64,000 bases of DNA, from NCBI RefSeq assembly GCF_900103585.1, contig NZ_FNHV01000015.1, forward strand, positions 186,001 through 250,000. Direction: 5' to 3'. Below, piece by piece: positions 43,903 through 51,791 of this stretch. The notes under the pieces were generated by a model. The model saw nothing but the letters and a program-made list of their open reading frames with translations, was not told where the DNA came from and ran no database searches. Position numbers and translations under genes: made by a program. How positions within the stretch are numbered: position 1 is the first letter of the stretch; every line of letters begins with the position of its first letter. Origin of the DNA: Streptomyces sp. cf386 (GTDB lineage: Bacteria; Actinomycetota; Actinomycetes; Streptomycetales; Streptomycetaceae).

Positions 43903-45321
43903 TCAGCTGGTCTTGCGCTGCCGGCCGGGGAGGAACAGCGCCGGCACCACCGTGAGCACGCTGATCCCGAAGGCCCACCAGAAGGACGTACCGAAGGCCG
44001 GGGCCGGTGACTGGGCGGTGAGCTGGTGCTGGAGCACCATCGCCAGCGCCGCGGTGCCCACCGAACCGCCGATGCGGTGCAGCACGTTGGTGAGTCCGGC
44101 CGCCCGCGGGATCTCGTGCGGCTGGACGCTCTTGAACACCGCCGCCATGGCGGGCGTCATGGTCGCGCCGATGCCGACGCCCCGGACGAACAGACCGGCG
44201 GCGAGCAGGATCTCGCTCGGCTCGCCGCCCGCCTGCGTGTACGGCAGGGTCCCGGCCAGGGCGAGGGCGATGCCGACCAGCACGATGGGCCGCGGTCCGC
44301 CGATGCGGTCGGCGAGCCGGCCCGCGAACATCATGGACACGGCGACGCCGAGGTCCTGTGGGATCAGCAGCAGACCGGCGTGCAACGCGTCCTGCCCGCG
44401 CACCTGCTGGTAGTAGAGCGGCAGCATGAACATGGAGCTGAACAGGGCGGCGCCGAGCAGGAACGAGGTCGCCACGGAGACGCTGAAGTCGCGGCGCCGG
44501 AACAGGGTCAGGTCGAGCAGCGAGGTGCCGCTGTGGCGCAGCGCGTGGAGGACGTACCCGATGAGCAGGAGGGCACCCGCGATCACCGGGATCAGCACGC
44601 GGGGCGAGGTGGGACCGGCGTCACCCGCGGCCTCGGAGAGGCCGTACATCAGCGCCGCCACGCTCGGGCAGGCCAGGAGGAGGCCGACCAGGTCCAGCCG
44701 GTGGCCTGCCTGGGGCCGGGAGCTCGGCAGGACCTTGGCGGCGAGGACGAGGGTGAGGATGCCGACGGGCACGTTGATGTAGAAGATCCACGGCCAGCTG
44801 AAGGCGCCGATGACGAGACCGCCCAGCACCGGCCCGAGCACGGGGGCGAAGGTGAGCGGGACGACCAGCATGCTCATCACCCGGCCGAGCCGCTGCGGGC
44901 CGGCGGCCTGCGCGATCATCGACTGTCCGATGGGCTGGATCAGCCCGCCGCCGAGGCCCTGCAGCACCCGGAAGACGATCAGGGAGCCCGCCGACCAGGC
45001 GAGCCCGCACAGCATCGAGCCGACCACGAAGCAGCCGACCGAGGCCATCCACACCCGCTTGGCACCGAACCGTTCGGTGGCCCACCCGCTCAGCGGCGCC
45101 ACCATGGCGAACGACAGCAGGTATCCGGTGCTCACCCACTGCAGGGTGGACAGCGGACTGCCGAAGTCCCGTTGGATGGCGTCGATGCCGACGCTGACGA
45201 TGGTTCCGTCGAGTACGGCGACGATGGTGCCGAGGATGAGGACGACGCCCAGCTTGAGCAGAGCCGGATCGATGCGGTCACTGTTCTCCTGGTTTGGCGT
45301 GGTGCTCACGGACGCCGTCAT
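43903..45321 (-). CDS. DHA2-type MFS drug exporter (14 TM), copy 1
   Basis: A 472-residue, 14-helix major facilitator of the EmrB/QacA type: motif D1 LDGTIVSVGIDAIQ, motif A GWATERFGAKRVW, motif B RVLQGLGGG, motif C around APVLGPVLGG. It probably exports a cluster product by proton antiport and gives self-resistance. It is clearly paralogous to the exporter at 48606-50042. It heads the unit exporter, glycosyltransferase, methyltransferase, dehydrogenase, PPTase. Confidence 0.92.
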   Translation of the reverse strand: MTASVSTTPNQENSDRIDPALLKLGVVLILGTIVAVLDGTIVSVGIDAIQRDFGSPLSTLQWVSTGYLLSFAMVAPLSGWATERFGAKRVWMASVGCFVVGSMLCGLAWSAGSLIVFRVLQGLGGGLIQPIGQSMIAQAAGPQRLGRVMSMLVVPLTFAPVLGPVLGGLVIGAFSWPWIFYINVPVGILTLVLAAKVLPSSRPQAGHRLDLVGLLLACPSVAALMYGLSEAAGDAGPTSPRVLIPVIAGALLLIGYVLHALRHSGTSLLDLTLFRRRDFSVSVATSFLLGAALFSSMFMLPLYYQQVRGQDALHAGLLLIPQDLGVAVSMMFAGRLADRIGGPRPIVLVGIALALAGTLPYTQAGGEPSEILLAAGLFVRGVGIGATMTPAMAAVFKSVQPHEIPRAAGLTNVLHRIGGSVGTAALAMVLQHQLTAQSPAPAFGTSFWWAFGISVLTVVPALFLPGRQRKTS

Positions 45322-45394
45322 GGGCTGCTTCCTTGCGCTGGTGAAGGCGGATGGGGGGAGGGAGGGCGTGGGGGGAATCGGACGTGGGGAGAGG

Positions 45395-45440
45395 GGCGGT
45401 GGCCGGGCGCAACGGGGGAATTGAGCGGCCGGCCACCGCC
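45395..45440 (-). terminator. Hairpin between oxidoreductase and exporter genes
   Basis: A 12-bp perfect inverted repeat (GGCGGTGGCCGG at 45395-45406, CCGGCCACCGCC at 45429-45440) with a 22-base loop. It begins 26 bp after the stop of the quinone oxidoreductase-like gene and separates that unit from the exporter unit. Confidence 0.6.
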
Positions 45441-45465
45441 GTTCGGGGCCGGGCGGTCCGGTGCC

Positions 45466-46437
45466 TCAGGGGAGGAGGACGACCCGGCCGAGCTGGGTGC
45501 GGCTTTCCATGACCTCGTGGGCCTTGGCCGCCTCGGTGAGGGGAAGTTCGGTGTGGACCACGGCGCGCACCTGGCCGGACAGCACCATCTCGCTGACCTC
45601 GCGGGCGCCCTCCTCGATGGTCTTCAGATCACCGTCGAGGGCGGACATCGTGAAGTGGGTGACGTACCGGAGCCCGCTGACGTCGTTCATGGACACCGTC
45701 GGAAGTTCCTTGCCGCCGGCGGCGGAGCCGTAGAAGACCAGTCGCCCGCGCGGCTTGAGCAGCGCGACGCTCTTGGGCGTGATGTCCGCCCCGACGCTGT
45801 CGAGGACGACGTCGACGCCGCCGGCGATCTCGCGGACCTCGTCGTCCCAGCCCGGTCGGCTGTAGTCGACGCCCGCGTCGGCACCGAGCTCCTTGGCGAA
45901 GGCCAGCTTCGCCGGCGAGTTGGCGGCGGCGATGACGGTGCCCGCGCCGAGCGCCTTGACCATCTGCACCACCAGGTGGCCGATGGCCCCCGCCGCCGCG
46001 TGCACGAGGACGCTCTCCCCCGGCTGGAGCAGGGCGGCCTTGACGACCTCCAGGCCGACCTGGCCGGGCGAGGAGAGCATGGTGGCCTGCGCGGCGTCCA
46101 TCTCGGCGGGCACGGGCACCAGGTCCCGGGCGCGGGCGAGGACGTAGTCGGCGTAGGAGTCCTTGAAGATGATGCTGGCGACGCGGGCGCCGAGCCGCAC
46201 GCCGGTCACGTCGGGCCCGATGGCGTCGACGAAGCCGACGACGTCGCCGCCGGGTGACGCGGGCAGCGGGATGCTGCGGGCGTAGAAGATGCCCTGGCGT
46301 TCCTGCAGGCCCGCGAAGTTGACGCCGATCGCCTCGGCGCGCAGCCGCACCATGCCCGGTCCGGGCTCGGGCTTGTCGGTCTCCTCGGTCCGCAGGACCT
46401 CCGGCGGGCCGTACTCGTGGTAGCGGACGATACGCAT
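45466..46437 (-). CDS. Zinc-free MDR alcohol dehydrogenase / quinone oxidoreductase
   Basis: A 323-residue medium-chain oxidoreductase of the QOR group: N-terminal GroES-like domain (RYHEYGPPEVLR, GVNFAGLQERQG) and Rossmann motif VLVHAAAGAIGHLVVQMVKALGAG. The Cys ligands of the structural and catalytic zinc are absent. It should reduce an enone or quinone with NADPH. This could be a tailoring or detoxifying step on the aromatic product. It is the third gene of the unit amidase, epimerase, reductase. Confidence 0.85.
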   Translation of the reverse strand: MRIVRYHEYGPPEVLRTEETDKPEPGPGMVRLRAEAIGVNFAGLQERQGIFYARSIPLPASPGGDVVGFVDAIGPDVTGVRLGARVASIIFKDSYADYVLARARDLVPVPAEMDAAQATMLSSPGQVGLEVVKAALLQPGESVLVHAAAGAIGHLVVQMVKALGAGTVIAAANSPAKLAFAKELGADAGVDYSRPGWDDEVREIAGGVDVVLDSVGADITPKSVALLKPRGRLVFYGSAAGGKELPTVSMNDVSGLRYVTHFTMSALDGDLKTIEEGAREVSEMVLSGQVRAVVHTELPLTEAAKAHEVMESRTQLGRVVLLP

Positions 46438-46505
46438 GGAATTCTCTCTCTCGGGCGCGCCGCTCAGCGGCGACGTCGGATCGGGGCGGTGCACGGAGAC
46501 GGCGC

Positions 46506-47564
46506 TCAACGGGCCGGGTGGGCGGCGAGCCAGCGGTCCTCGGCCTCGTAGTCGAAGAAGGAGAAGCCGGCGGGGTGGTGCGCCAGGCCGGGGAAGACGT
46601 CCCGCCAGTCCCGGTCGCGGATCGCGGCGAGCATCCGGTCGACCGTCTCGGGCAGGGACTCCAGGTAGCCGGTGACGGGCTTGTAGCCCAGTTCGCGTTC
46701 GGCCGCGCCGATGTCGAGCAGGAACGGGTTCGGCACGCCGTAGGGGTGGAAGCCCACCATGCTTTCGGCCGGACCCGGCATGCCCACGATCTCGGAGGTG
46801 ACGCCGAGGACCTCGTCGACGGCTTCGGCGATCCGCCGGGCGGTCGGGACCTCGGGGTCGCCGATGTTCAGGACGCGGCGGCCCCCGGAGCCGGCGGCGA
46901 GCCTCGCCGCCTCGGCGATGTTGCTGATGTGCGCCGGGTGGAACCGGGTGGTGCCGCCGTGCGCGAGCAGGCGCACCGGGCGTCCGTCGAGGGCTCGTTT
47001 GGCGAACCACCACTCGGCGGGCTTGAGGCCGCCGGGGCCGTGCGGCATGCCGACGCGCAGCAGCGTGGCGGGCAGGGCCGCCTCACCGGCTTCCGGGGCT
47101 CGCAGCGCCTCGGTCTCCATGGCGCGCTTCTGCTCCAGGTAGCCCTCGGCGGCCGGGGCGACAACGGGCTGGCTCTCGTCGACGGGTTCCGGGAAGACCC
47201 CGAACCCCTGCGGCCCCATCATGGTGCCGAAGCCCCGGCCCTCCTCGTCCGTGTACAGGGCGGAGGTGGAGACGACCACGGCGGAGCCCACCAGCCCGGC
47301 CAGCGAGCGCAGTTGGCGCCCGTGCCCGGCGGTGTAGGCGATCACGTCGACCAGGGCGTCGCAGCCGGACCCGACGGCGGCCCGCAGCTGCGCGTCGTCG
47401 TCGCGGTCGGCCCGCACGGTGCGTACGCCCCACTGCGGATCCCACGCCTCGTCCCGGCCGCCGCGGCTGACGGCACGTACGCGCCAGCCGTCCTCCGCGA
47501 GGGCGCGCACCACGGCGGGCCCTATCTGGCCCGTGGCCCCGAGTACGACCGCGGTCCTTTCCAT
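46506..47564 (-). CDS. NAD-dependent epimerase/dehydratase (extended SDR)
   Basis: A 352-residue extended SDR with the nucleotide-binding motif VVLGATGQIGPAVVRAL and an active-site YLEQK (Y-x3-K), followed by a C-terminal substrate domain. It is a candidate for the missing NDP-hexose 4-ketoreductase of the sugar pathway, because many such reductases are of this type and no other is visible. Sequence landmarks alone do not exclude a role on the polyketide. ATG at 47564. Confidence 0.7.
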   Translation of the reverse strand: MERTAVVLGATGQIGPAVVRALAEDGWRVRAVSRGGRDEAWDPQWGVRTVRADRDDDAQLRAAVGSGCDALVDVIAYTAGHGRQLRSLAGLVGSAVVVSTSALYTDEEGRGFGTMMGPQGFGVFPEPVDESQPVVAPAAEGYLEQKRAMETEALRAPEAGEAALPATLLRVGMPHGPGGLKPAEWWFAKRALDGRPVRLLAHGGTTRFHPAHISNIAEAARLAAGSGGRRVLNIGDPEVPTARRIAEAVDEVLGVTSEIVGMPGPAESMVGFHPYGVPNPFLLDIGAAERELGYKPVTGYLESLPETVDRMLAAIRDRDWRDVFPGLAHHPAGFSFFDYEAEDRWLAAHPAR

Positions 47565-47642
47565 GTACCGGTCCTTCCGTCGTGTTCCGTGCGGCCAGCG
47601 TCGCGGCTGTCGATCGAGCCCGCCTGGAGCCCGGGTGGACGG

Positions 47643-48530
47643 TCAGCGCCCGTCGGCGGACACCCCCGCGAAGAGGTCGTCCTCGGGCAGCGCGGAGGGG
47701 ACGTGGGAGGCGACGAGGTGGTAGTCCTCGGTGGGCCAGGCCGCGGCCTCCAGCTCCAGCGGGCAGGACAGTTCGGGGCCGTCCGGGTCGACCTGCGTCT
47801 CGTGGGCGAGGAGCGCCGCACGGCGGACGGGGAAGTACTCGGCGCACTCGACGCGGGTGGTCGCCTCCCAGGTCGGCCAGGCGTCGGGCCAGTTGTCCAG
47901 TACGGCGCGGGCCGGCGAGTCGAGTCCGGCCCCGGTCATGGCCTTGTCGATCGCCTCGAAGTACTCCTTGTTGAACGCGCAGGTGTAGTACAGCTTCTGC
48001 GGCTGCCACGCCTCGCCCGTGCCGGGATAGCGGGCGGCGTCGCCGGCGGCCTCGAAGGCCTCGACTGCCACCTGGTTGGTCTTGATGTGGTCGGGGTGGG
48101 GATAGCCGCCGTTCTCGTCGTAGGTGACGACGACGTGCGGCCGGAAGGCGCGGATGGCCTCCACCAGGGGGCGGGCGGCGGTCTGCAGGGGCTGGCGGGC
48201 GAAACACCCCTCGGGGAGCTCCTCGCCGTCCTTGGGCAGGCCGGAGTCGGTGAACCCGAGGAACTTCTGGTCGACGCCGAGGATCTCGCGGGCCCGGGCC
48301 ATCTCGCGGCGGCGGCGCTCGGGGAGTTCGGCCCACACCTCGGGCCGGTCCAGGCGGGGGTTGAGCACGTCGCCGCGTTCACCGCCGGTCATGGTGCACA
48401 CCAGGATCCCGGCGCCCTCGCGGGTGTACTTGACGAGCGTGGCGGCGCCCTTGCTGGACTCGTCGTCCGGGTGCGCGTGCACCGTCATCAGCCGCAGTCC
48501 CGTGCGGGTCGGTCGAGCGCTGGTGGTCAT
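47643..48530 (-). CDS. Mycothiol S-conjugate amidase-like PIG-L hydrolase
   Basis: A 295-residue zinc hydrolase of the LmbE/PIG-L family. It has the metal motif AHPDDE (VHAHPDDESSKGAATLVKY), MTGGERGDVLNP and the second His motif GYPHPDHIKTNQ, which fit Mca more closely than MshB. Mca cleaves mycothiol adducts to mercapturic acids. A second copy in a cluster may detoxify an electrophilic intermediate or install a thiol. A deacetylase role on a sugar is the alternative. ATG at 48530 with AGGAGAAGC upstream. Confidence 0.85.
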   Translation of the reverse strand: MTTSARPTRTGLRLMTVHAHPDDESSKGAATLVKYTREGAGILVCTMTGGERGDVLNPRLDRPEVWAELPERRRREMARAREILGVDQKFLGFTDSGLPKDGEELPEGCFARQPLQTAARPLVEAIRAFRPHVVVTYDENGGYPHPDHIKTNQVAVEAFEAAGDAARYPGTGEAWQPQKLYYTCAFNKEYFEAIDKAMTGAGLDSPARAVLDNWPDAWPTWEATTRVECAEYFPVRRAALLAHETQVDPDGPELSCPLELEAAAWPTEDYHLVASHVPSALPEDDLFAGVSADGR

Positions 48531-48574
48531 TGCTTCTCCTGTCGTGCGAAGTGCCGTGCGGGGGCGTCGAGTTC

Positions 48575-48584
48575 GGGGGGGGGG
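48575..48584. repeat. Ten-base G homopolymer
   Basis: A run of ten G in the gap between the amidase and exporter genes. It is unusual even in a high-GC genome and is prone to slippage or sequencing error. It is non-coding on both strands. Confidence 0.8.
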
Positions 48585-48605
48585 CCGGGGCGGTACGGCC
48601 GTGTG

Positions 48606-50042
48606 TCAGCCCTTGCCCGGCGCGTGCCGGGGGTACAGCGCGGCCGGGACCAGGGTGAGGGTGCTGAGGACCAGGGCCCACCAGAAGGTCTGGGCGTAGG
48701 CGTCCCGCACGCCCTGCGTCCCGTCGGCGGCGCCGGCCAGGGCCGTCTGCAGGATGACGGCGAGCACGGCGGTGCCGAGGGAGCCGCCGACGCGGTTCAG
48801 GACGGTGCGGGCACTGGTGGCGGCCGGGATCTGGCTGCGCTGCACGGAGGTGTAGGTGGCCGCGACGTTCGGCGGGGTGATCGCGCCGAGCCCGACTCCC
48901 CTGACGAACAGCGCGACGACGAGGACGGCGGTGCCCGGTCCCGTCCCGGTGAGGACGAAGGGCACGGTTCCGGCGACGGTGAGCAGGATGCCCGCGACGG
49001 CGACGGTCCGCGGCCCGTAGGTGTCGGTGATCCGGCCCGCGTACGGGGTGACCACGGCGGTGCCGAGCGCCTGCGGGGCCAGCATCAGCGCGGCCTCCAG
49101 CACGCTCAGGCCGCGCACCTGCACGAAGTACAGCGGCAGGAGCAGCATCGAGCTGTAGAGGGCGGCGCCGAGCAGGAAGGTGTTGACGGCGGCGAGGGTG
49201 AAGCCGCGTCCGGCGAAGAGCCTGAGGTCGACCAGCGGGGTGTTGCGGGTGCGCAGCGCGTGGACGACGTAGCCGGCGAGCAGGACGACGCCCAGGGCGA
49301 GCAGCGCGCTGTCGAGCGGGGCGAGGCCGCCGCCGTCGACCTGTGCGAGGGCGTAGACGAGCAGCGCGAGCCCGGGGGGAAGCAGGGACAGGCCGAGGCC
49401 GTCGGGCCGCAGGCCGCTGACCCGTTCGTCGTCGTCGCGGGGGACGATGCGGGCGGCGAGGACGAGGGTGACGAGGCCGACGGGCACGTTGACGTAGAAC
49501 AGCCAGCGCCATTCGGCGGCGTGGACGATCAGGCCGCCGATGACCGGTCCGAGGATGGGCGCGAGGGCGACCGGCGCGGTGATGACGCCGACCAGCCGGC
49601 CGATCCGCTGCGGTCCGGCGATCCGGGCGATGACGGCCTGCGCGATGGGCTGCATGAGCCCTCCGGCCAGGCCCTGCAGGACCCGGAAGGCGATCAGGGA
49701 GCCGGGCGACCAGGCCGCCCCGCACAGCGCGGAGGCCCCGACGAAGAGGGCGACCGACAGCAGCCAGGTCCGCTTGCCGCCGAACCGGTCCACGAGCCAG
49801 CCGGACAGGGGCGCCACGAGGGCGACGGCCAGCAGGTATCCCGTGCTGACCCACTGGATGGCGGTCAGCGACGCGTCCAGTCCGTCGGCCATGGAGCCCA
49901 CGCCGACGTTGACGATCGTCGTGTCGAGCTGCGCCAGGACGGCACCGAGGACCAGCACCAGGCCGATCCGCAGCAGCGCGGGGTCGAGACGGTCCTCGTT
50001 CTCGGTCGGGGCGACGGGACGGGGAGCGAGCGAGCGCTTCAA
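48606..50042 (-). CDS. DHA2-type MFS drug exporter (14 TM), copy 2
   Basis: A 478-residue, 14-helix exporter with the same motifs as the first copy (LDTTIVNVGVGSM, GWLVDRFGGKRTW, RVLQGLAGG, APILGPVIGG) and clear overall similarity to it. It is divergent from a TetR-family gene with a shared 105-bp control region, a classic inducible efflux arrangement. It may export a different product from copy 1, for example the peptide versus the polyketide, but that is inference. Confidence 0.92.
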   Translation of the reverse strand: MKRSLAPRPVAPTENEDRLDPALLRIGLVLVLGAVLAQLDTTIVNVGVGSMADGLDASLTAIQWVSTGYLLAVALVAPLSGWLVDRFGGKRTWLLSVALFVGASALCGAAWSPGSLIAFRVLQGLAGGLMQPIAQAVIARIAGPQRIGRLVGVITAPVALAPILGPVIGGLIVHAAEWRWLFYVNVPVGLVTLVLAARIVPRDDDERVSGLRPDGLGLSLLPPGLALLVYALAQVDGGGLAPLDSALLALGVVLLAGYVVHALRTRNTPLVDLRLFAGRGFTLAAVNTFLLGAALYSSMLLLPLYFVQVRGLSVLEAALMLAPQALGTAVVTPYAGRITDTYGPRTVAVAGILLTVAGTVPFVLTGTGPGTAVLVVALFVRGVGLGAITPPNVAATYTSVQRSQIPAATSARTVLNRVGGSLGTAVLAVILQTALAGAADGTQGVRDAYAQTFWWALVLSTLTLVPAALYPRHAPGKG

Positions 50043-50087
50043 GAACCCTCCGGGACGGATGCGTTGGCGGACTGGACACCAAGAAAC

Positions 50088-50119
50088 TTAGGTCGGACCA
50101 TGTCTTATGTCAAACCTAA
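50088..50119. promoter_or_regulatory. Candidate TetR operator in divergent control region
   Basis: Inverted repeat TTAGGT (50088-50093) and ACCTAA (50114-50119) with 20 bp between, in an AT-richer patch between the exporter start (50042) and the TetR start (50148). Position and symmetry fit an operator controlling both genes. Confidence 0.6.
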
Positions 50120-50147
50120 ATTTAGCCTGGATCAAAGGATGGCTACC

Positions 50148-50801
50148 ATGGGCCGCATGCAGGGATCGGGAACGGGACTGCGCGAGCGCAAGAAGCAGCA
50201 GACACGGGAGCGGCTGGCCCATGTGGCGACGCTGCTGTTCATCGAGCGGGGCTTCGACAACGTGACGATCAGCGACATCGCCGAGGCCGTGGGTGTCTCG
50301 AAGATGACCGTCACCAACTACTTCCCGCTCAAGGAGGACCTCGTCTTCGACGCCCACGACCTCGCCGTCGACAGCCTGGCGAGGACGGTGCGCGAGCGGG
50401 TGACGGGCGAGTCCGCCTGCCACGCGCTGCACCGGGTGTACGTCGCCGGACTGGGCGGCGCCGACCCGGTGCTCACCGGCCACGCCTCGCACGGCTTCGC
50501 CCGGCTGGTGCACGACAGCGCCCGGCTGCGGGCACGTGAGCGCGAGATCGACGAGCAGCGCGAGCAGGCGCTCACCGCGGCCCTCGCCACCGCCACGGGC
50601 ACCGCCGACGACGACCTCGCACCCCGCCTCGCCGCAGCCCAACTGGCCGCCGCCCACCGGGTGGTGTTCCAACGGGTCCGCCGCATGGTGCGCGACGAGG
50701 CCCCCGCCGCCGAGGTGGACGGCGCCGCAGCCGTGGCCGCCCGCCAGGCCTTCGCCCAGCTGGAGCCGGCGCTCGGCGGTTACGCGGTGCGCGGGGCCTG
50801 A
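50148..50801 (+). CDS. TetR-family repressor of the divergent exporter
   Basis: A 217-residue regulator with a TetR helix-turn-helix (RERLAHVATLLFIERGFDNVTISDIAEAVGVSKMTVTNYFPLKEDLVFD) and a variable helical ligand domain. In-frame ATGs lie at 50100, 50139, 50148 and 50157. AAAGG at 50134-50138 best fits 50148. It probably represses the exporter gene until a cluster product binds. Its 3' end overlaps the convergent aromatase gene by 22 bp. Confidence 0.88.
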   Translation: MGRMQGSGTGLRERKKQQTRERLAHVATLLFIERGFDNVTISDIAEAVGVSKMTVTNYFPLKEDLVFDAHDLAVDSLARTVRERVTGESACHALHRVYVAGLGGADPVLTGHASHGFARLVHDSARLRAREREIDEQREQALTAALATATGTADDDLAPRLAAAQLAAAHRVVFQRVRRMVRDEAPAAEVDGAAAVAARQAFAQLEPALGGYAVRGA

Positions 50802-51652
50802 GCCGCCTCCGTCAGCCGGAGCAGCGCCCGGTTCACCACCGCCGGCAGCCGGCGGCCGAGAGCGGCGGGGGACGGCCCGGTCTCGGCCGCCGTCACCGCG
50901 GCCGAGAGGGTCACTTGAACGCCTTCCGGTGCCTGGCCGAGGTCCAGCCGGGCGGTGACCGCCCCCAGCCGATCGTCGGGGCCCGGCACCCGCTTGAGCA
51001 CCAGGGCCCGGTCGGCCACCCTGGCCACCGCCCAGCCGGCGCCGTGCGCGTCGACGGCGTCGGCGAGCCGCTCGTGGACGTCGGCCGCGCTCGCGCCCGG
51101 CACCAGGGCCCGGGCGCTCGCCCGCACGGTGCGGCCGGTGAGCCGTCCGTGCGACTCGGCGACCTCCCTCAGCTGGGCGAGCTGCGCCGGCCCGCCGCGG
51201 TCGATGTCCGCGACGGCACGCTCGGCCTCCGTGGCCGACGTGCCGTCGGCGAAGGAGAGCGTGTGCTCCAGACGCACCGTCGTCAGGCCGCCCGCCCCTG
51301 ACCCATCGGATACCCCCTCCTGCGCGGTGAAGGTCCACTCGCCGCGCATCCCGGCCAGCGGCGGGCGCCCGCCCGCGTGCTCGAACACGATCCGGCGGGC
51401 CTCCCCGTCGACGACGCGGCCCGCCGTCCAGTGGCGCACCGCTCCCCCGGGAAGGAGCACCCATCGCTCGACGGACTCCCGCCCGTCGTCGCCGACGGCC
51501 ACCTCGGCGTGCAGATGCGTGGCGAAGAACTGTGGCGCGCGCTCCACCTGAGCGACGAGGTCGAAGCAGAGTCCGGCCGGCGCGGCGACGGCCGCGGTGT
51601 GCACCACGGTCCGCGGCGCGACCCCGGCCGCTTCGGTCACAGGTGCCGTCAT
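50780..51652 (-). CDS. Aromatase/cyclase (SRPBCC), second copy
   Basis: A 290-residue two-domain START/Bet v1-like protein. The N-terminal half has the polyketide aromatase pattern (VVHTAAVAAPAGLCFDLVAQVERAPQFFATHLHAEV; WTFTAQ). The C-terminal half is more diverged (RTVRASARALVPGASAADVHERLADAV). It probably closes or aromatises a ring of the nascent polyketide, together with the more canonical aromatase/cyclase at 61.6-62.5 kb. ATG at 51652 with GAGAGGAA upstream. The promoter is one side of the bidirectional SARP site. Confidence 0.82.
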   Translation of the reverse strand: MTAPVTEAAGVAPRTVVHTAAVAAPAGLCFDLVAQVERAPQFFATHLHAEVAVGDDGRESVERWVLLPGGAVRHWTAGRVVDGEARRIVFEHAGGRPPLAGMRGEWTFTAQEGVSDGSGAGGLTTVRLEHTLSFADGTSATEAERAVADIDRGGPAQLAQLREVAESHGRLTGRTVRASARALVPGASAADVHERLADAVDAHGAGWAVARVADRALVLKRVPGPDDRLGAVTARLDLGQAPEGVQVTLSAAVTAAETGPSPAALGRRLPAVVNRALLRLTEAAQAPRTA

Positions 51653-51688
51653 GATGCGTTCCTCTCGCTGGACTGCCGGTCACGAGTG

Positions 51689-51748
51689 ACCCTCGCCCAG
51701 CTCCCTCGACGACCGATCGAGGCCGCTTCGAGCGCGAGACCACAGCCT
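51689..51748. promoter_or_regulatory. Bidirectional SARP promoter region
   Basis: Three TCGA cores at 51706, 51717 and 51728 are exactly 11 bp apart. On the plus strand they read TCGACGA, TCGAGGC, TCGAGCG (the last equals the classical DnrI/ActII-ORF4 heptamer), then 8 bp, then CAGCCT (51743-51748). On the minus strand the same cores read TCGAAGC, TCGATCG, TCGAGGG, then 8 bp, then GAGGGT (51694-51689). Both directions end in a NANNNT -10 and a leader of about 40 nt to a start codon. Confidence 0.8.
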
Positions 51749-51791
51749 GTCCGGGTCCATCCCGTACCGCAGCGAGAGGAGCGACCCGCTC

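Noticed and set aside
48575..48584. Phase-variable G-tract
   Set aside because: It is outside coding sequence and not inside a recognisable promoter spacer. It is listed only as a repeat.
46518..50801. A 1427-codon open frame on the plus strand
   Set aside because: It runs antisense to the epimerase, amidase and exporter genes and has low-complexity Gly/Arg/Glu composition. Only its last 217 codons, the TetR gene, are real.
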